DNA of 64,000 nt from Actinomycetales bacterium (GCA_018970025.1 JAGWXF010000001.1:1-64000), one strand, 5' to 3'. Counted from the stretch's first letter, positions 1 to 8,682 are shown. Numbers and translations: made by a program. Notes: generated by a model from the letters alone, not told the origin.

Positions 1-108
1 CATGGCGAGAGGGAAACGCCCGGCTCCATTCCGAACCCGGAAGCTAAGCCTCTCAGCGCCGATGGTACTGCTCGGGTGACTGGGTGGGAGAGTAGGACAC
101 CGCCGGAC
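1..108 (+). rRNA. rrf: 5S ribosomal RNA, 3' portion (5' end outside window)
   Basis: The sequence matches the conserved bacterial 5S core: a CCGAACCCGGAAGCTAAG segment near 30-50, then the loop E and helix IV region and a closing GGGAGAGTAGGACACCGCCG stretch. About ten bases of the 5' end are missing because the window starts inside the gene. It is probably the last gene of an rRNA operon lying upstream. A terminator follows directly. Confidence 0.95.
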
Positions 109-117
109 AATCGTTGG

Positions 118-148
118 AAAGGGGCCATTCCGTAAGGATGGCCCCTTT
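118..148 (+). terminator. Rho-independent terminator of the rRNA operon
   Basis: An 11-bp stem (AAAGGGGCCAT pairing with ATGGCCCCTTT) with a 9-base loop ends in TTTTCC. It lies about 10 bases after the 5S gene. Confidence 0.85.
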
Positions 149-217
149 TCCTTTGAGCGATGGTTTCGAAGTCGGGATGAAGCGTTGGGTAGTGCGTCGA
201 CTGTTGGTGGAGGTGCT

Positions 218-1306
218 GTGGGCGGGCAAGCGGATGCCGGGCGAGGACCGGAGCGGTCGTCTGGTCCGAGGCGTGGTGCGAGTCGTGGCCCGAGTGGGCC
301 CGGTCAGGGGCGGCGTTCGGGTGCGACGGCAAGATCCTCGGACGGTCAGCCCCGCCGGACGTCAGGCCGTCCGGGCGCTGGTACTGACGCTGCCTCGGCA
401 GCCCAGGGCGGATCGAGGCGGTTCGCTCCTGGCGACGCCCGGCGGTCCGGGGATTCGCGTAGGGTTCAGGGCTCGAGCAGGGATCAGGGCCCGCGTCGTC
501 CAACGGGCGACAGCCGGCCCGTCGATAGTCGCCGCGCTGATGGGGGCCGCGCTGATGGGGGCCGCGCTGATGGGGGCCGCGCTGATGGGGGCCGCGTTGC
601 AGAGCCGCGGATACCCGATGACGTCCAGGCCGAGGAACTGGAACGCGGCACCCTTCTGGAGTTGCGAACACTCCCGGAAGGCCTAGCGAATACGGTGGCT
701 CGGCACCTCGTGGCAGCGCAGCGGTGTCTTGCGCTGGGCGATCTTGAGCAGGCTGCTGATCACGTGGAGGCGGCTCGGCGTCGGGCTGCCCGAATCGCTG
801 CTGTGCGAGAGGCGGGGGCGATCATTGCCTATCAGCGTGGTCGGTACTCCGACGCTATCAAGGAGATCCGGACCGTTAGGCGAATGTCGTCCTCTCCTGA
901 GTTCCTGCCGATGCTTGCCGACTGCGAGCGTGGCCTCGGTCGTCCGCAGAGAGCGCTTGACCTCGTGCGCGGCGTGGACATGAGCAGGCTGGATCCGGAG
1001 GTCAAGATCGAGTTGCTCATCGTGACCGCGGGCGCACGTGCCGACCTTGGGGATCTTGATGCGGCTGTTGTCACGCTGCGAGTCCCGGAACTGACGCGAC
1101 TGAAGCCCGGGACGGCACGTGCTCGCCTGCAGTATGCGTATGCCGACATGCTGCTGCGGGCAGGGCGCCGTCAGGAGGCGTGGGAGTGGATGGAGCGTGC
1201 GGCTGGGTCGGACATCAACCAGGAGACTGACGCATTAGAGCGATGTGACGAGTTCGCTGGGCAGATATTCAGCCAGGAGGACCAGAACGGCGACCAGCGA
1301 TCATGA
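218..1306 (+). CDS. Hypothetical protein, disordered N-terminus plus TPR-like repeats
   Basis: I do not recognise a specific function. Roughly the first 125 residues are Arg/Gly/Ser/Pro-rich and probably disordered, with four perfect RADGG repeats. The rest is helical and TPR-like (for example CLALGDLEQAADHVEAARRR, then AYQRGRYSDAIKEI and RADLGDLDAAVVTLR), suggesting a protein-interaction scaffold. The GTG at 218 is preferred because GGAGG lies at 209-213; a TTG at 185 would add 11 residues but has no good ribosome site. The stop overlaps head-on with the stop of the MBL gene (palindrome TCATGA, 1301-1306). The family role is unknown; a TPR protein in this position near tlyA occurs in several actinobacteria (recollection, not checked). 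Confidence 0.75.
   Translation: MGGQADAGRGPERSSGPRRGASRGPSGPGQGRRSGATARSSDGQPRRTSGRPGAGTDAASAAQGGSRRFAPGDARRSGDSRRVQGSSRDQGPRRPTGDSRPVDSRRADGGRADGGRADGGRADGGRVAEPRIPDDVQAEELERGTLLELRTLPEGLANTVARHLVAAQRCLALGDLEQAADHVEAARRRAARIAAVREAGAIIAYQRGRYSDAIKEIRTVRRMSSSPEFLPMLADCERGLGRPQRALDLVRGVDMSRLDPEVKIELLIVTAGARADLGDLDAAVVTLRVPELTRLKPGTARARLQYAYADMLLRAGRRQEAWEWMERAAGSDINQETDALERCDEFAGQIFSQEDQNGDQRS
533..592 (+). repeat. Four perfect tandem copies of a 15-bp unit (RADGG codons)
   Basis: The unit CGCGCTGATGGGGGC repeats at 533, 548, 563 and 578 without mismatch. Fifteen bases is five codons, so copy-number change would keep the reading frame of the TPR-like protein. Confidence 0.95.
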
Positions 1307-2272
1307 CTGCGTCTGGTCGAGCCATCGGCTGATGCCGCTCACGTTGGCAGCGATACTCGAGAGCGCCTCGAAGCGCTCATGAGTCTCCTCATCCCCGTAG
1401 TAGGACGGATTCCTAACTCGGTCACGTTCCCGCACCATGGCGATGGCGTGGTCGAGGTCGGGCGACGTCGAGCGGGCCAGTCGCACCCCCTCGACCCAGT
1501 ACTGAAGCTCAGCGACTGACGCATCGAGGATCGCTTCCACGTCGCTCACCGGCCCAAAGTGGGAGAACAGCAGGCGAGTCGGCCTCGTCTGCCGCATCCG
1601 CTCCAGTGAGTCGAGCGTCTGTTCCAGGCTGAAGTCGGGTGGCGGGGTAGCGGGGCGAACCTGCTGGGTCTGGGGTACGTACACGCCCGCGGCATCACCC
1701 GTGTAGAGGTCCCCGGTCTGGGAATCAAGCAGACCGATGTGGTGCGAGGCATGACCGGGGTTGTGGAATGCTTCCAGTCGACGTCCGCCTCCGAGATCGA
1801 CCTCGCCAACGTCGGCAAGCGCAGTGATCCGATCCGCTGGGGTAGCAAGGAGCTCGCCGAAGAGACGATCCATGTCGTCGCCGAACACCTGTCGAGCGCT
1901 CGCGACAAGCCTCGCAGGGTCCGCTAGGTGACGGGCCCCACGCTCATGAACCACGATCGTGGCTTCGGGGAATGCTGAGGCCAGGTCGCCCACGCCCCCT
2001 GCATGGTCCAGATGGATGTGGGTGACGACGATCGTGGCGAGGTCGGAACTACCGATGCCGAGCCCTGCCAGCTCCTCTACGACGATAGGCGCGGAGAGGG
2101 CCGACCCTGTCTCGACCAAGCACGGTCGGCTGCTGCGAATGAGATAGCTGGACGTGATGCTCTCGTACCCACCCATGCGCGTATCGATCAGGAAGACGTC
2201 ATCACCCAGGCTCCTGACGTGTGCTGGGTCGGTCGGTGCGCCCTCACGGTGATCCACAGGCGCATTGTTCAC
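1301..2272 (-). CDS. Metallo-beta-lactamase-fold hydrolase
   Basis: A 323-residue single-domain metallohydrolase. The signature THIHLDHAGG (His85, His87, Asp89, His90), His174 in NPGHASHH and Asp193 in YTGDAAG give a complete two-metal site, so it should be active. Substrate is unknown; the family includes glyoxalase II, lactonases and RNases, and the C-terminal extension of about 100 residues does not settle it. The start is a GTG at 2272, and a second in-frame GTG lies six codons on. It is divergent from the SSB-like gene and convergent with the TPR-like gene. Confidence 0.85.
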   Translation of the reverse strand: MNNAPVDHREGAPTDPAHVRSLGDDVFLIDTRMGGYESITSSYLIRSSRPCLVETGSALSAPIVVEELAGLGIGSSDLATIVVTHIHLDHAGGVGDLASAFPEATIVVHERGARHLADPARLVASARQVFGDDMDRLFGELLATPADRITALADVGEVDLGGGRRLEAFHNPGHASHHIGLLDSQTGDLYTGDAAGVYVPQTQQVRPATPPPDFSLEQTLDSLERMRQTRPTRLLFSHFGPVSDVEAILDASVAELQYWVEGVRLARSTSPDLDHAIAMVRERDRVRNPSYYGDEETHERFEALSSIAANVSGISRWLDQTQS

Positions 2273-2339
2273 GGTGAATCTGCCTCACAGCAAGGCATGC
2301 GAGATGGCCTGCCGTCCAAGCCCGCCGCATCCTGTTCCG

Positions 2340-2726
2340 ATGAGCGACAGCCCGGTGAACGCAGCGGTGCCAGCAGCGCAGCATCCCCCGCAGTCTCCGC
2401 AGCCTCCGACCGTGGCGGCCAACGAGGTCCGACTCGTCGGCCGCCTCGGGGCCAGGGTCGTCGTCCGGGACCTGCCCAGCGGAGACCAGCTGACCGAGTT
2501 CTCCGTCGTCGTGAGCCGTGAGGCGTCCGGCCGAGCTCGGAAGGTCGACGCGGTTCCCTGTCAGTCCATCCTGCCCGAGGTCCGAGCCGAGATTCACTGC
2601 CTGCCGCAGGGATCGTGGGTCGAGATCCGCGGGCAGCTCCGGCGCAGGTTCTGGCGCGGATCCCAGGGCCTAGGTAGTGCCCTCGCGGTTGAGGCCAGCC
2701 ATGTGGCCCTGGTAGCCGCCTCGTGA
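2340..2726 (+). CDS. Small single-stranded DNA-binding-like (OB-fold) protein
   Basis: A 128-residue protein. After a Pro/Ala/Gln-rich start of about 30 residues there is an OB-fold pattern typical of SSB: NEVRLVGRLGARVVV, then TEFSVVVSREA, then QGSWVEIRGQLRRRFWR. It lacks the long acidic C-terminal tail of housekeeping SSB. The ATG at 2340 is chosen because CATCCT lies six bases upstream, matching the leaderless spacing seen elsewhere; an upstream in-frame start at 2265 would overlap the divergent gene. Likely a paralogous single-strand DNA binder rather than the replicative SSB. Confidence 0.7.
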   Translation: MSDSPVNAAVPAAQHPPQSPQPPTVAANEVRLVGRLGARVVVRDLPSGDQLTEFSVVVSREASGRARKVDAVPCQSILPEVRAEIHCLPQGSWVEIRGQLRRRFWRGSQGLGSALAVEASHVALVAAS

Positions 2727-2851
2727 CCATGCCCGGACCGACCGCCACCTTGGGCGCGCAGCTGTCGAGCAGGCCGGTCGCAGGCGTAACGCGGCGTCGA
2801 TGTTGCCGGCCTCTCGGCGCTGGTCAGCGCCGACCCGTGGGAGAATCACGT

Positions 2852-3328
2852 GTGGCTTCGCCCGTTCCAGGCCCTGATGGCATCGACGCTCCAGGTGGCG
2901 AGCCATCGGGCACCCCGTACGAGTGGTACCACCGTGCCATGGGGCTGCTCGGAACCGGAAACCCCGAGGCCGCCCTTCTTCTGCTGGACCGCCTGCTCAT
3001 CACCGACCCTGACTCGCTGTCGGTTCGGGAGGCGTATGCGCGGGCCCTGTTTGATGCTCGTCGATACGAGCATGCCGCCGTGGCGTTCGAGAGCATCCTG
3101 GAACGAGCGCCCGATGACGACTACGCCCACTTTGGGCTCGGGATGTGCCTATGGCGCCAGCAGCGCTTCCAGCGGGCCCGGGACGAACTGGCAATGGCGT
3201 TCGTCATGCGGCCGCATCGTGCCGAGTACGCACGGGCACTTGCACAGGTGAAGGCGACCTTGCGGGCACGCTCCGTCAGCATGCTTCCGCCTGACGGCCC
3301 CGGAGCACGGGCGGAAGGCTCGCAGTGA
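2852..3328 (+). CDS. TPR-repeat protein
   Basis: A 158-residue protein with about three tetratricopeptide-like helical pairs (MGLLGTGNPEAALLLLDRLL, LFDARRYEHAAVAFESIL, LWRQQRFQRARDELAMAF). TPR units bind proteins; no catalytic motif is visible. GTG at 2852 is favoured by GGGAG at 2839-2843, 8 bases upstream; a GTG at 2723 overlapping the previous stop would add 43 residues of poor composition. Its TGA overlaps the ATG of the HAD phosphatase (TGATG), so the two are probably co-translated. Confidence 0.8.
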   Translation: MASPVPGPDGIDAPGGEPSGTPYEWYHRAMGLLGTGNPEAALLLLDRLLITDPDSLSVREAYARALFDARRYEHAAVAFESILERAPDDDYAHFGLGMCLWRQQRFQRARDELAMAFVMRPHRAEYARALAQVKATLRARSVSMLPPDGPGARAEGSQ

Positions 3329-4152
3329 TGGGCGAACCGGCCGGAGGTCACGATGTCCTGCTCCTCGATCTCGACGGGGTCGTGTACGTGGGCGAGGATC
3401 CGGTGCCCTGGGCGGTCGAGTCGATCACTTCTGCATTGGCGCAGGGCATCCGCGTTGCGTACGTGACGAACAATGCGTCGCGTCCCCCGGGTCAGGTCGC
3501 TGCGCATCTGCGCTCGCTCGGGGTCCCGGCGACGGGCGAGGATGTCATCACGTCCTCGATGGCCGGTGCAGCGCTGATGGCTGATCGGGTGCCCGGTGGT
3601 CGAGTGCTCGCCGTGGGTGGCGAGGGAGTGGCATCGGCGCTCCGCGAGCGCGGCCTCACGCCGGTTTCTTCATATGACGAGCACACCGCTGGCGTCATGC
3701 AGGGCTACGGCCCTGATGTCGGCTGGCGTGAACTCGCAGAGGCGACCTATGCGGTTCGAGCCGGCCTGCCGTGGGTCGCCACGAATCTGGATCGGACGTT
3801 GCCGACCCCTCGTGGGCCAGCCCCTGGCAATGGCTCGCTGGTCGACCTTGTCGCGATCGTGTCCGGTCGTCGACCTGACGTTGTCGCCGGCAAGCCGGAG
3901 CCGGCCCTGCTCCAGGAGGCGCTTCGGCGCACCGGAGCACAGCGGCCGCTCGTCATCGGCGATCGACTTGATACCGACATCGCCGCCGGCCATCGACTCG
4001 GCCTGCCGACGCTGCTGGTCCTCACCGGCATCAGCAGCGAGGCGGACGCGATTGCCGCCGGTCCAGGCTGGCGACCCGACTACGTGGCGGAGGACCTGCG
4101 CTGCCTGATGCCCGGCCGCGCATGGCGCACGCTGGCCGCCGAGGCAGGGTAG
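3328..4152 (+). CDS. HAD-superfamily sugar/glycerol-phosphate phosphatase, NagD/PGP type
   Basis: A 274-residue class IIA HAD hydrolase. Motif I is DLDGVVY with nucleophile Asp14 and Asp16; TNNAS at 47-51 is the class IIA motif II; GKPEP precedes VIGDRLDTDI, which carries the motif IV acidic residues. Members dephosphorylate small sugar or glycerol phosphates, often as metabolite repair. ATG at 3328 is used because GGAAGG lies nine bases upstream; a GTG one codon earlier is possible. The gene is translationally coupled to the preceding TPR gene. Confidence 0.9.
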   Translation: MGEPAGGHDVLLLDLDGVVYVGEDPVPWAVESITSALAQGIRVAYVTNNASRPPGQVAAHLRSLGVPATGEDVITSSMAGAALMADRVPGGRVLAVGGEGVASALRERGLTPVSSYDEHTAGVMQGYGPDVGWRELAEATYAVRAGLPWVATNLDRTLPTPRGPAPGNGSLVDLVAIVSGRRPDVVAGKPEPALLQEALRRTGAQRPLVIGDRLDTDIAAGHRLGLPTLLVLTGISSEADAIAAGPGWRPDYVAEDLRCLMPGRAWRTLAAEAG

Positions 4153-4213
4153 CGTGCACGCTGGCGGGCGGGCTCCGGACCGTCGCCTCCAGGACGCCAT
4201 GCCCCAGCACGAT

Positions 4214-4252
4214 GTACTCCCAGAGGACGTACTCCCAGAGGACGTGCTCCCC
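4214..4252 (+). repeat. Short 15-bp tandem repeat in an intergenic region
   Basis: Two perfect copies of GTACTCCCAGAGGAC (4214-4228, 4229-4243) and a degenerate third copy. They lie between the HAD phosphatase and the next gene, upstream of its ribosome-binding site. Confidence 0.9.
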
Positions 4253-4304
4253 CACGATGGACCCCGGATCCAGGCACCACGTATCGAGGATGGAAGGTGA
4301 CGCG

Positions 4305-4760
4305 ATGCTTGAAGACCTACGAGGCTATGTCCAGGTGGCCACGGGACTGACCGAGGTCACCACGGCCAAGGCGAGGCAGATCGTGTCGTCCCTGCTGACG
4401 CAGGGATTTGCACTGTCGACCAAGGGGCCGGAGCTCATCGGCCAGGTGCAGCAGATGGCCGACGATCTGCTGTCGACGGGGCGGGACAACCGGGAGGTGC
4501 TGATCGGCCTGATCCGAACGGAGGTCGATCGAACGGTTGGGCGAATGGGATTCGTTCGTGAGGACGAACTGGCCGCCGTGCGACGGCAGGTGCAGCGCCT
4601 GGAGGAAGCGTTGCGGACGCTCGAGTCCGAGTCGAAGGGTGCTGATCGACCTGGACAGACCGTGCCGGCAGCAGGCAAGGCGGGCGAAGCCGCCGTCGAT
4701 GGGGACGCGCCGAAGCCGCGCAAGAAGAAGGTTCTCGTGGATCCCCAGGAGCAGTCGTGA
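4305..4760 (+). CDS. Phasin-like / coiled-coil hypothetical protein
   Basis: A 151-residue helical protein. The N-terminal part (MLEDLRGYVQVATGLTEV, then AKARQIVSSLL) and a predicted coiled coil (ELAAVRRQVQRLEEALRTLE) resemble polyhydroxyalkanoate granule-associated or phasin-like proteins common in actinobacteria. It ends in a basic KPRKKK segment. ATG at 4305 has GGAAGG at 4292-4297. The role is not established; association with granules, membrane or nucleoid would fit the composition. Overlaps the next start by four bases. Confidence 0.75.
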   Translation: MLEDLRGYVQVATGLTEVTTAKARQIVSSLLTQGFALSTKGPELIGQVQQMADDLLSTGRDNREVLIGLIRTEVDRTVGRMGFVREDELAAVRRQVQRLEEALRTLESESKGADRPGQTVPAAGKAGEAAVDGDAPKPRKKKVLVDPQEQS

Positions 4761-5068
4761 GCCAGGATGCGATGGAGACAGGTGCTCGTGACGAAGCCGT
4801 GGAGGCAAGCGCATCGGCCGAGGCCCCGAGTCCCCAAGGGCTGGATGACGACGGGGTCGGCTCGGATGATGGCACGCTGATCCTCCGGCAGGAGGGCATG
4901 GACATGGTCCTTCCGGTATGGGAGCCGACCGGCGATCCTGAAGTCGACGCGGCACTGGACGAGCTGGCAGGTCTGGATGATCTCCCGGCAGCCGAGCACG
5001 CCGGAGTCTTTGACTCCGTTCATCGTCGACTCCATGGCCGGCTCTCGGGCCTGGCATCTGGCGCGTAG
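4757..5068 (+). CDS. Small acidic hypothetical protein
   Basis: A 103-residue acidic protein, disordered at first (many Asp, Glu, Ala, Ser), with a more ordered end containing DPEVDAALDELAGLDDL and HRRLHGRLSG. No family assigned. GTG at 4757 overlaps the previous TGA and AGGAG lies at 4747-4751. It is the last small gene before tlyA, a position that often holds a short acidic protein in related genomes (recollection). Confidence 0.7.
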   Translation: MSQDAMETGARDEAVEASASAEAPSPQGLDDDGVGSDDGTLILRQEGMDMVLPVWEPTGDPEVDAALDELAGLDDLPAAEHAGVFDSVHRRLHGRLSGLASGA

Positions 5069-5082
5069 CGAGGACCCTCGCC

Positions 5083-5922
5083 ATGCCCCGTCGACGCCTT
5101 GACGCCGAGCTGGCTCGACGCGGGCTGGCGCGATCCCGTGAGCACGCCCAGGTCCTCATCGCGTCCGGCTCCGTGGTCGTGAAGGGCGTGCGTGCCGCGA
5201 AGCCTGCGACCTGGGTCGATGATGCCGATCGCATCGAGGTCAGCGAGCAGGCGGGCGGGTATGTCTCTCGTGGCGCCCACAAGCTCGTCGGAGCGCTGGA
5301 CTGCTTCTCGGGGCTCGGCATTGCCGGCCGAACGGCCCTGGATGCAGGCGCATCGACGGGCGGCTTCACCGAGGTCCTGCTCGAGCGCGGGGCGGCTGGC
5401 GTGCTGGCAGTAGATGTCGGATACGGGCAGCTGGCCTGGTCGCTCCGGCAGGACAGCAGGGTGACGCCGATGGAGCGCACGAACGTTCGGTACCTGCAGC
5501 CAGGGGTGCTCGCTCGGATGCCTGATCTGGTCGTGGCAGACCTGTCCTTCATCTCCCTGGTGACGGTGCTGCCGGCACTGGTCGAATGCTCGGGCCCGGA
5601 GGCAGACCTCCTGCTCCTGGTGAAGCCGCAGTTCGAGGTGGGCCGAGATCGGGTCGGAGACGGGGTCATTCGCGACCCCGCTCTTCGGGCGGCATCCGTG
5701 CGCCGGGTTGCCGTGGTCGCGATGGGCATGGGACTGCATGTCCACGGAGTCGTGGCGAGCTGCCTGCCGGGTCCCAGCGGGAATGTGGAGTACTTCATCT
5801 GGCTGGCCAAGGAGCAGGCCGAGCACCGTGGCGTTGCTGCGTGTCTGGCCGGGGAGCCGGCCGCGGTGGCCGCTACGCTCGACCGGGCGATCGAAGCTGC
5901 CGTGCTCGAGGGACCTGCATGA
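5083..5922 (+). CDS. tlyA: TlyA-family 2'-O rRNA methyltransferase
   Basis: A 279-residue protein with an N-terminal S4 RNA-binding domain (about 1-60) and an FtsJ/Rossmann methyltransferase domain. LDAGASTGGFTEVLL (87-100) is the SAM loop; the K-D-K-E catalytic set is visible as Lys67, Asp153 (VADLSF), Lys181 (LVKPQFE) and Glu236 (NVEYFIW). TlyA methylates ribose in 16S and/or 23S rRNA, which affects capreomycin binding. GAGGA lies eight bases before the ATG. The stop overlaps the nadK start (ATGA). Confidence 0.95.
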   Translation: MPRRRLDAELARRGLARSREHAQVLIASGSVVVKGVRAAKPATWVDDADRIEVSEQAGGYVSRGAHKLVGALDCFSGLGIAGRTALDAGASTGGFTEVLLERGAAGVLAVDVGYGQLAWSLRQDSRVTPMERTNVRYLQPGVLARMPDLVVADLSFISLVTVLPALVECSGPEADLLLLVKPQFEVGRDRVGDGVIRDPALRAASVRRVAVVAMGMGLHVHGVVASCLPGPSGNVEYFIWLAKEQAEHRGVAACLAGEPAAVAATLDRAIEAAVLEGPA

Positions 5923-6827
5923 GCACCGCCGGGCCGCGGCGAGTCTTGCTGGTCGTGAACACGCGACGACCGGACGCCTGCGCTATAGGCGAGCGAGTGG
6001 CCTTGGAGCTTGCCGAGCGCGGGTTCACCGCCGTGGTCGCGACTGATGACGTCGAGCAGTGGAAGGGCTCTGGGAGTCCACTGGTCGAGCATGTCGAGCC
6101 TGATGAGCATGCGGCCGACGGCTGCTACGCCGTCATCGTCCTGGGCGGCGACGGAACCATCCTTCGTGCAGCGGAGCGCGCCCGGGCCTCGGGTACGCCC
6201 CTCATCGGGGTGAACCTCGGCCATGTGGGCTTCCTGGCCGAGGCCGAGTCGGAGGATGTCGGGGATGTCGTCGATGCTGTCGTCAAGGGCCGATGGCACG
6301 TGGAGGAGCGACTGGCACTGGATGTTCGCGTCCTCGACGCGGGTAGCGATGCCAGCCGGACCTGGGCGCTCAATGAGGTGAGCATCGAGAAGCGCGCTCG
6401 CGAGCGCATGATCGAGGTCGTGGTGGAGATCGACGGGCGTCCGCTGTCCAGATGGGGCTGCGATGGGGTGGTTGCGGCAACCCCGACCGGCTCGACGGCG
6501 TACGCATTCTCAGCGGGCGGGCCGATCGTGTGGCCGGAGGTGGCGGCACTGCTCGTCGTGCCCCTCAGCGCGCATGCCCTGTTCGCCCGGCCGATGGTCG
6601 TGGCTCCGACGAGCGTGGTCGCATTCGAACTGGATCGGAATTCCGATGCCGTTCTCTCCGCGGACGGGCGCCGCATGGTTGAGGTTCCAGGCGGGTCTCG
6701 AATCGAGGTCCGTGCGGATCCGCGGCCGGTGCGCCTGGCCAGGCTTGTCGATGCGCCCTTCACTGATCGCCTCGTCGCCAAGTTCGACCTGCCCGTCGAG
6801 GGCTGGCGGGGCGGGAGCCGCCGGTGA
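5919..6827 (+). CDS. nadK: NAD kinase
   Basis: A 302-residue ATP- or polyphosphate-dependent NAD kinase that makes NADP. The GGDGT motif is at 76-80 in VLGGDGTILRA; NEVSIEK and ATPTGSTAYAFSAGGP are the substrate-binding signatures. ATG at 5919 overlaps the tlyA stop, and the gene's own stop overlaps the recN GTG. The tlyA-nadK-recN order is conserved in actinobacteria, so this is one operon. Confidence 0.96.
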   Translation: MSTAGPRRVLLVVNTRRPDACAIGERVALELAERGFTAVVATDDVEQWKGSGSPLVEHVEPDEHAADGCYAVIVLGGDGTILRAAERARASGTPLIGVNLGHVGFLAEAESEDVGDVVDAVVKGRWHVEERLALDVRVLDAGSDASRTWALNEVSIEKRARERMIEVVVEIDGRPLSRWGCDGVVAATPTGSTAYAFSAGGPIVWPEVAALLVVPLSAHALFARPMVVAPTSVVAFELDRNSDAVLSADGRRMVEVPGGSRIEVRADPRPVRLARLVDAPFTDRLVAKFDLPVEGWRGGSRR

Positions 6828-8557
6828 TCTCGATGCTGCGCATTCGGGGCCTTGGCGTCATTGATGAGGCCCTGATCCCTCTCGACGCCGGCTTGACTGT
6901 CCTGACGGGCGAGACGGGCGCGGGCAAGACCATGGTCCTCACTGGCCTGTCGCTCCTGGCCGGGGCCAAGTCCGATGCGTCCATGGTGCGCCAGGGGAGC
7001 CAGTCGGCGTCGGTCGACGGCGAATGGCTACTCCAGGCAGGCGTGCACGCCGACCTGCTGGAGCGACTGGCGGACGCTGGCGCCGAGGTGGAGCTCGAGA
7101 GCGGATCTGCCCAGCTACTCATGTCGAGGGTCGTGGCGAGCGAGGGCCGCAGCCGGGCGTTCGCAGGGGGCAGGTCGGTTCCGGCGAGCGTGCTGCAGGA
7201 GGCCGCTGCCGACCTGATCGCCGTCCACGGTCAGGCGGACCAGATGAGGCTTCGTCAGGCCGACCGCCAGCGGACCATCCTGGATCGCTTCGGGGGCCAG
7301 GCGACCGAGCACGCAGGAGAGGAGTACCGCAGGGCCTTCGCTGCCTGGCGGAACGCGTCCAGGGAACTGAGGGAGCTGATCGCCTCGCGCGAGGCGCGCC
7401 TACGAGAAGCAGCCATCCTCAGGGCGGGTATCGAGGACATCGAGTCGGCAGCGCCGCAGCCCGGAGAGGACGTGGAGCTCGAGCGCCAGGCGGCCAGGCT
7501 TGCCCATGCCGGCAGCCTCGTCGCCGACGTCATGCAGGCGCATGACGCGCTCGTCGGCGGGGAGGGGGATGCTGCAGGCCAGGGGCTGGACGCAATGGCT
7601 GCCCTGGCCGCGGCGAGTCGTGCCCTCGACCGCGCCGCCGCCATCGATGCGACCCTGTCGGCAGAGCAGGCACGATTGCGGGAGGTCGCCAGCCTGATCA
7701 GCGATGTCGCCGTCGAGCTGTCGTCCTATGCCGACGGGATCGACGCCGATCCCAGGCAGCAGGCATGGGTCGAGGAGCGACGCAGTGCGCTGTCAGCTCT
7801 TCGCCGCAGGTATGGCGGGTCGATCGACGATGTCCTCGCGTGGCTCGCGCAGGCTCGGCAAGCCGTGGACTCCATTGCCGGAGACGATGAGCGCATTGAT
7901 GCACTCACGGCATCCATGGTTGGCCTGGAGGACGCGCTCAGGACTCGGGCCACCGAGCTGACGGGCCTGCGCGGCCAGGCCGCTTCCCGCCTGTCTGCCC
8001 GCGTGACCGAGGAGCTCGCCGCGCTCGCGATGCCCGACGCGGTCTTCACAGTCGAGATGCGCACGAGCACTGACATCACGGATTTCACCGCGGCCGGCGC
8101 CGATGAGGTGACGTTCCTGCTGGAGCCGCACCCTGGCGGCGGTGCTCGACCAGTGGGGCGCGGCGCGTCCGGGGGTGAGCTGTCACGGGTCATGCTCGCA
8201 ATCGAGGTAGCGCTGGCGGGGGCCGATCCCGTCCCGACCTTTGTGTTCGACGAGGTCGATGCCGGGGTCGGCGGCCGGGCCGCTGTCGAGGTGGGCAGGC
8301 GCCTGGCACGCCTGGCGCGTACGTCACAGGTGCTGGTCGTGACGCACCTGCCGCAGGTGGCCGCATTCGCGGATCGGCATGTGGTGGTGACCAAGGACGC
8401 CGGCGGGCTGGTGACCGCATCATCCGTGCGGGTGGTCGATGGCCAGGATCGAGTGGCTGAGCTCGTTCGGATGCTCTCCGGACTCGAGGGATCGCAGGCC
8501 GGCGCTGCCCACGCCGAGGAACTCCTTGCGCTTGCGTCCAGGGAACGAGGCGGCTGA
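6824..8557 (+). CDS. recN: DNA repair protein RecN
   Basis: A 577-residue SMC-like ATPase for double-strand break repair. Walker A GETGAGKT is at 29-36, central helical/coiled-coil arms follow, and the C-terminal signature RGASGGELSRVMLAI and Walker B PTFVFDEVDAGVGG complete the ABC head. GTG at 6824 has GGGAG six bases upstream and overlaps the nadK stop. An ATG three codons later is an alternative. No LexA box is visible, as expected inside an operon. Confidence 0.96.
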   Translation: MISMLRIRGLGVIDEALIPLDAGLTVLTGETGAGKTMVLTGLSLLAGAKSDASMVRQGSQSASVDGEWLLQAGVHADLLERLADAGAEVELESGSAQLLMSRVVASEGRSRAFAGGRSVPASVLQEAAADLIAVHGQADQMRLRQADRQRTILDRFGGQATEHAGEEYRRAFAAWRNASRELRELIASREARLREAAILRAGIEDIESAAPQPGEDVELERQAARLAHAGSLVADVMQAHDALVGGEGDAAGQGLDAMAALAAASRALDRAAAIDATLSAEQARLREVASLISDVAVELSSYADGIDADPRQQAWVEERRSALSALRRRYGGSIDDVLAWLAQARQAVDSIAGDDERIDALTASMVGLEDALRTRATELTGLRGQAASRLSARVTEELAALAMPDAVFTVEMRTSTDITDFTAAGADEVTFLLEPHPGGGARPVGRGASGGELSRVMLAIEVALAGADPVPTFVFDEVDAGVGGRAAVEVGRRLARLARTSQVLVVTHLPQVAAFADRHVVVTKDAGGLVTASSVRVVDGQDRVAELVRMLSGLEGSQAGAAHAEELLALASRERGG

Positions 8558-8584
8558 CCCGGCCACGCTGCTGGTGCCGCCAGG

Positions 8585-8599
8585 CATGGCCCGGCCATG
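8585..8599. other. 15-bp perfect palindrome between recN and pyrG
   Basis: CATGGCC-C-GGCCATG lies 28 bases after the recN stop. It could be a weak hairpin or an operator; there is no T-run. The rest of the 131-base recN-pyrG gap shows only the promoter box. Confidence 0.35.
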
Positions 8600-8674
8600 A
8601 GATCGCAGGGCGAGCGACACGCAGGCCGACGAGCTCATGTGGGCGCCGCGTCGAGTGTCGGGCGCCGTCGCTGT

Positions 8675-8680
8675 TACCCT
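8675..8680 (+). promoter_or_regulatory. -10 box (TACCCT) of pyrG, leaderless type
   Basis: TACCCT ends 8 bases before the GTG of pyrG and there is no Shine-Dalgarno, so transcription probably starts at or next to the start codon. Confidence 0.6.
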
Positions 8681-8682
8681 GA

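Noticed and set aside
533-592. Possible CRISPR or other spaced repeat array
   Set aside because: The four 15-bp units are contiguous without spacers and lie in a coding frame; it is a simple tandem repeat. No CRISPR array was seen anywhere in the window.
4317-6299. A 660-codon open frame on the minus strand across the phasin-like, tlyA and nadK genes
   Set aside because: It is antisense to genes with clear family motifs; its translation is Ser/Arg/Pro-rich without domains, as expected for shadow frames in GC-rich DNA.
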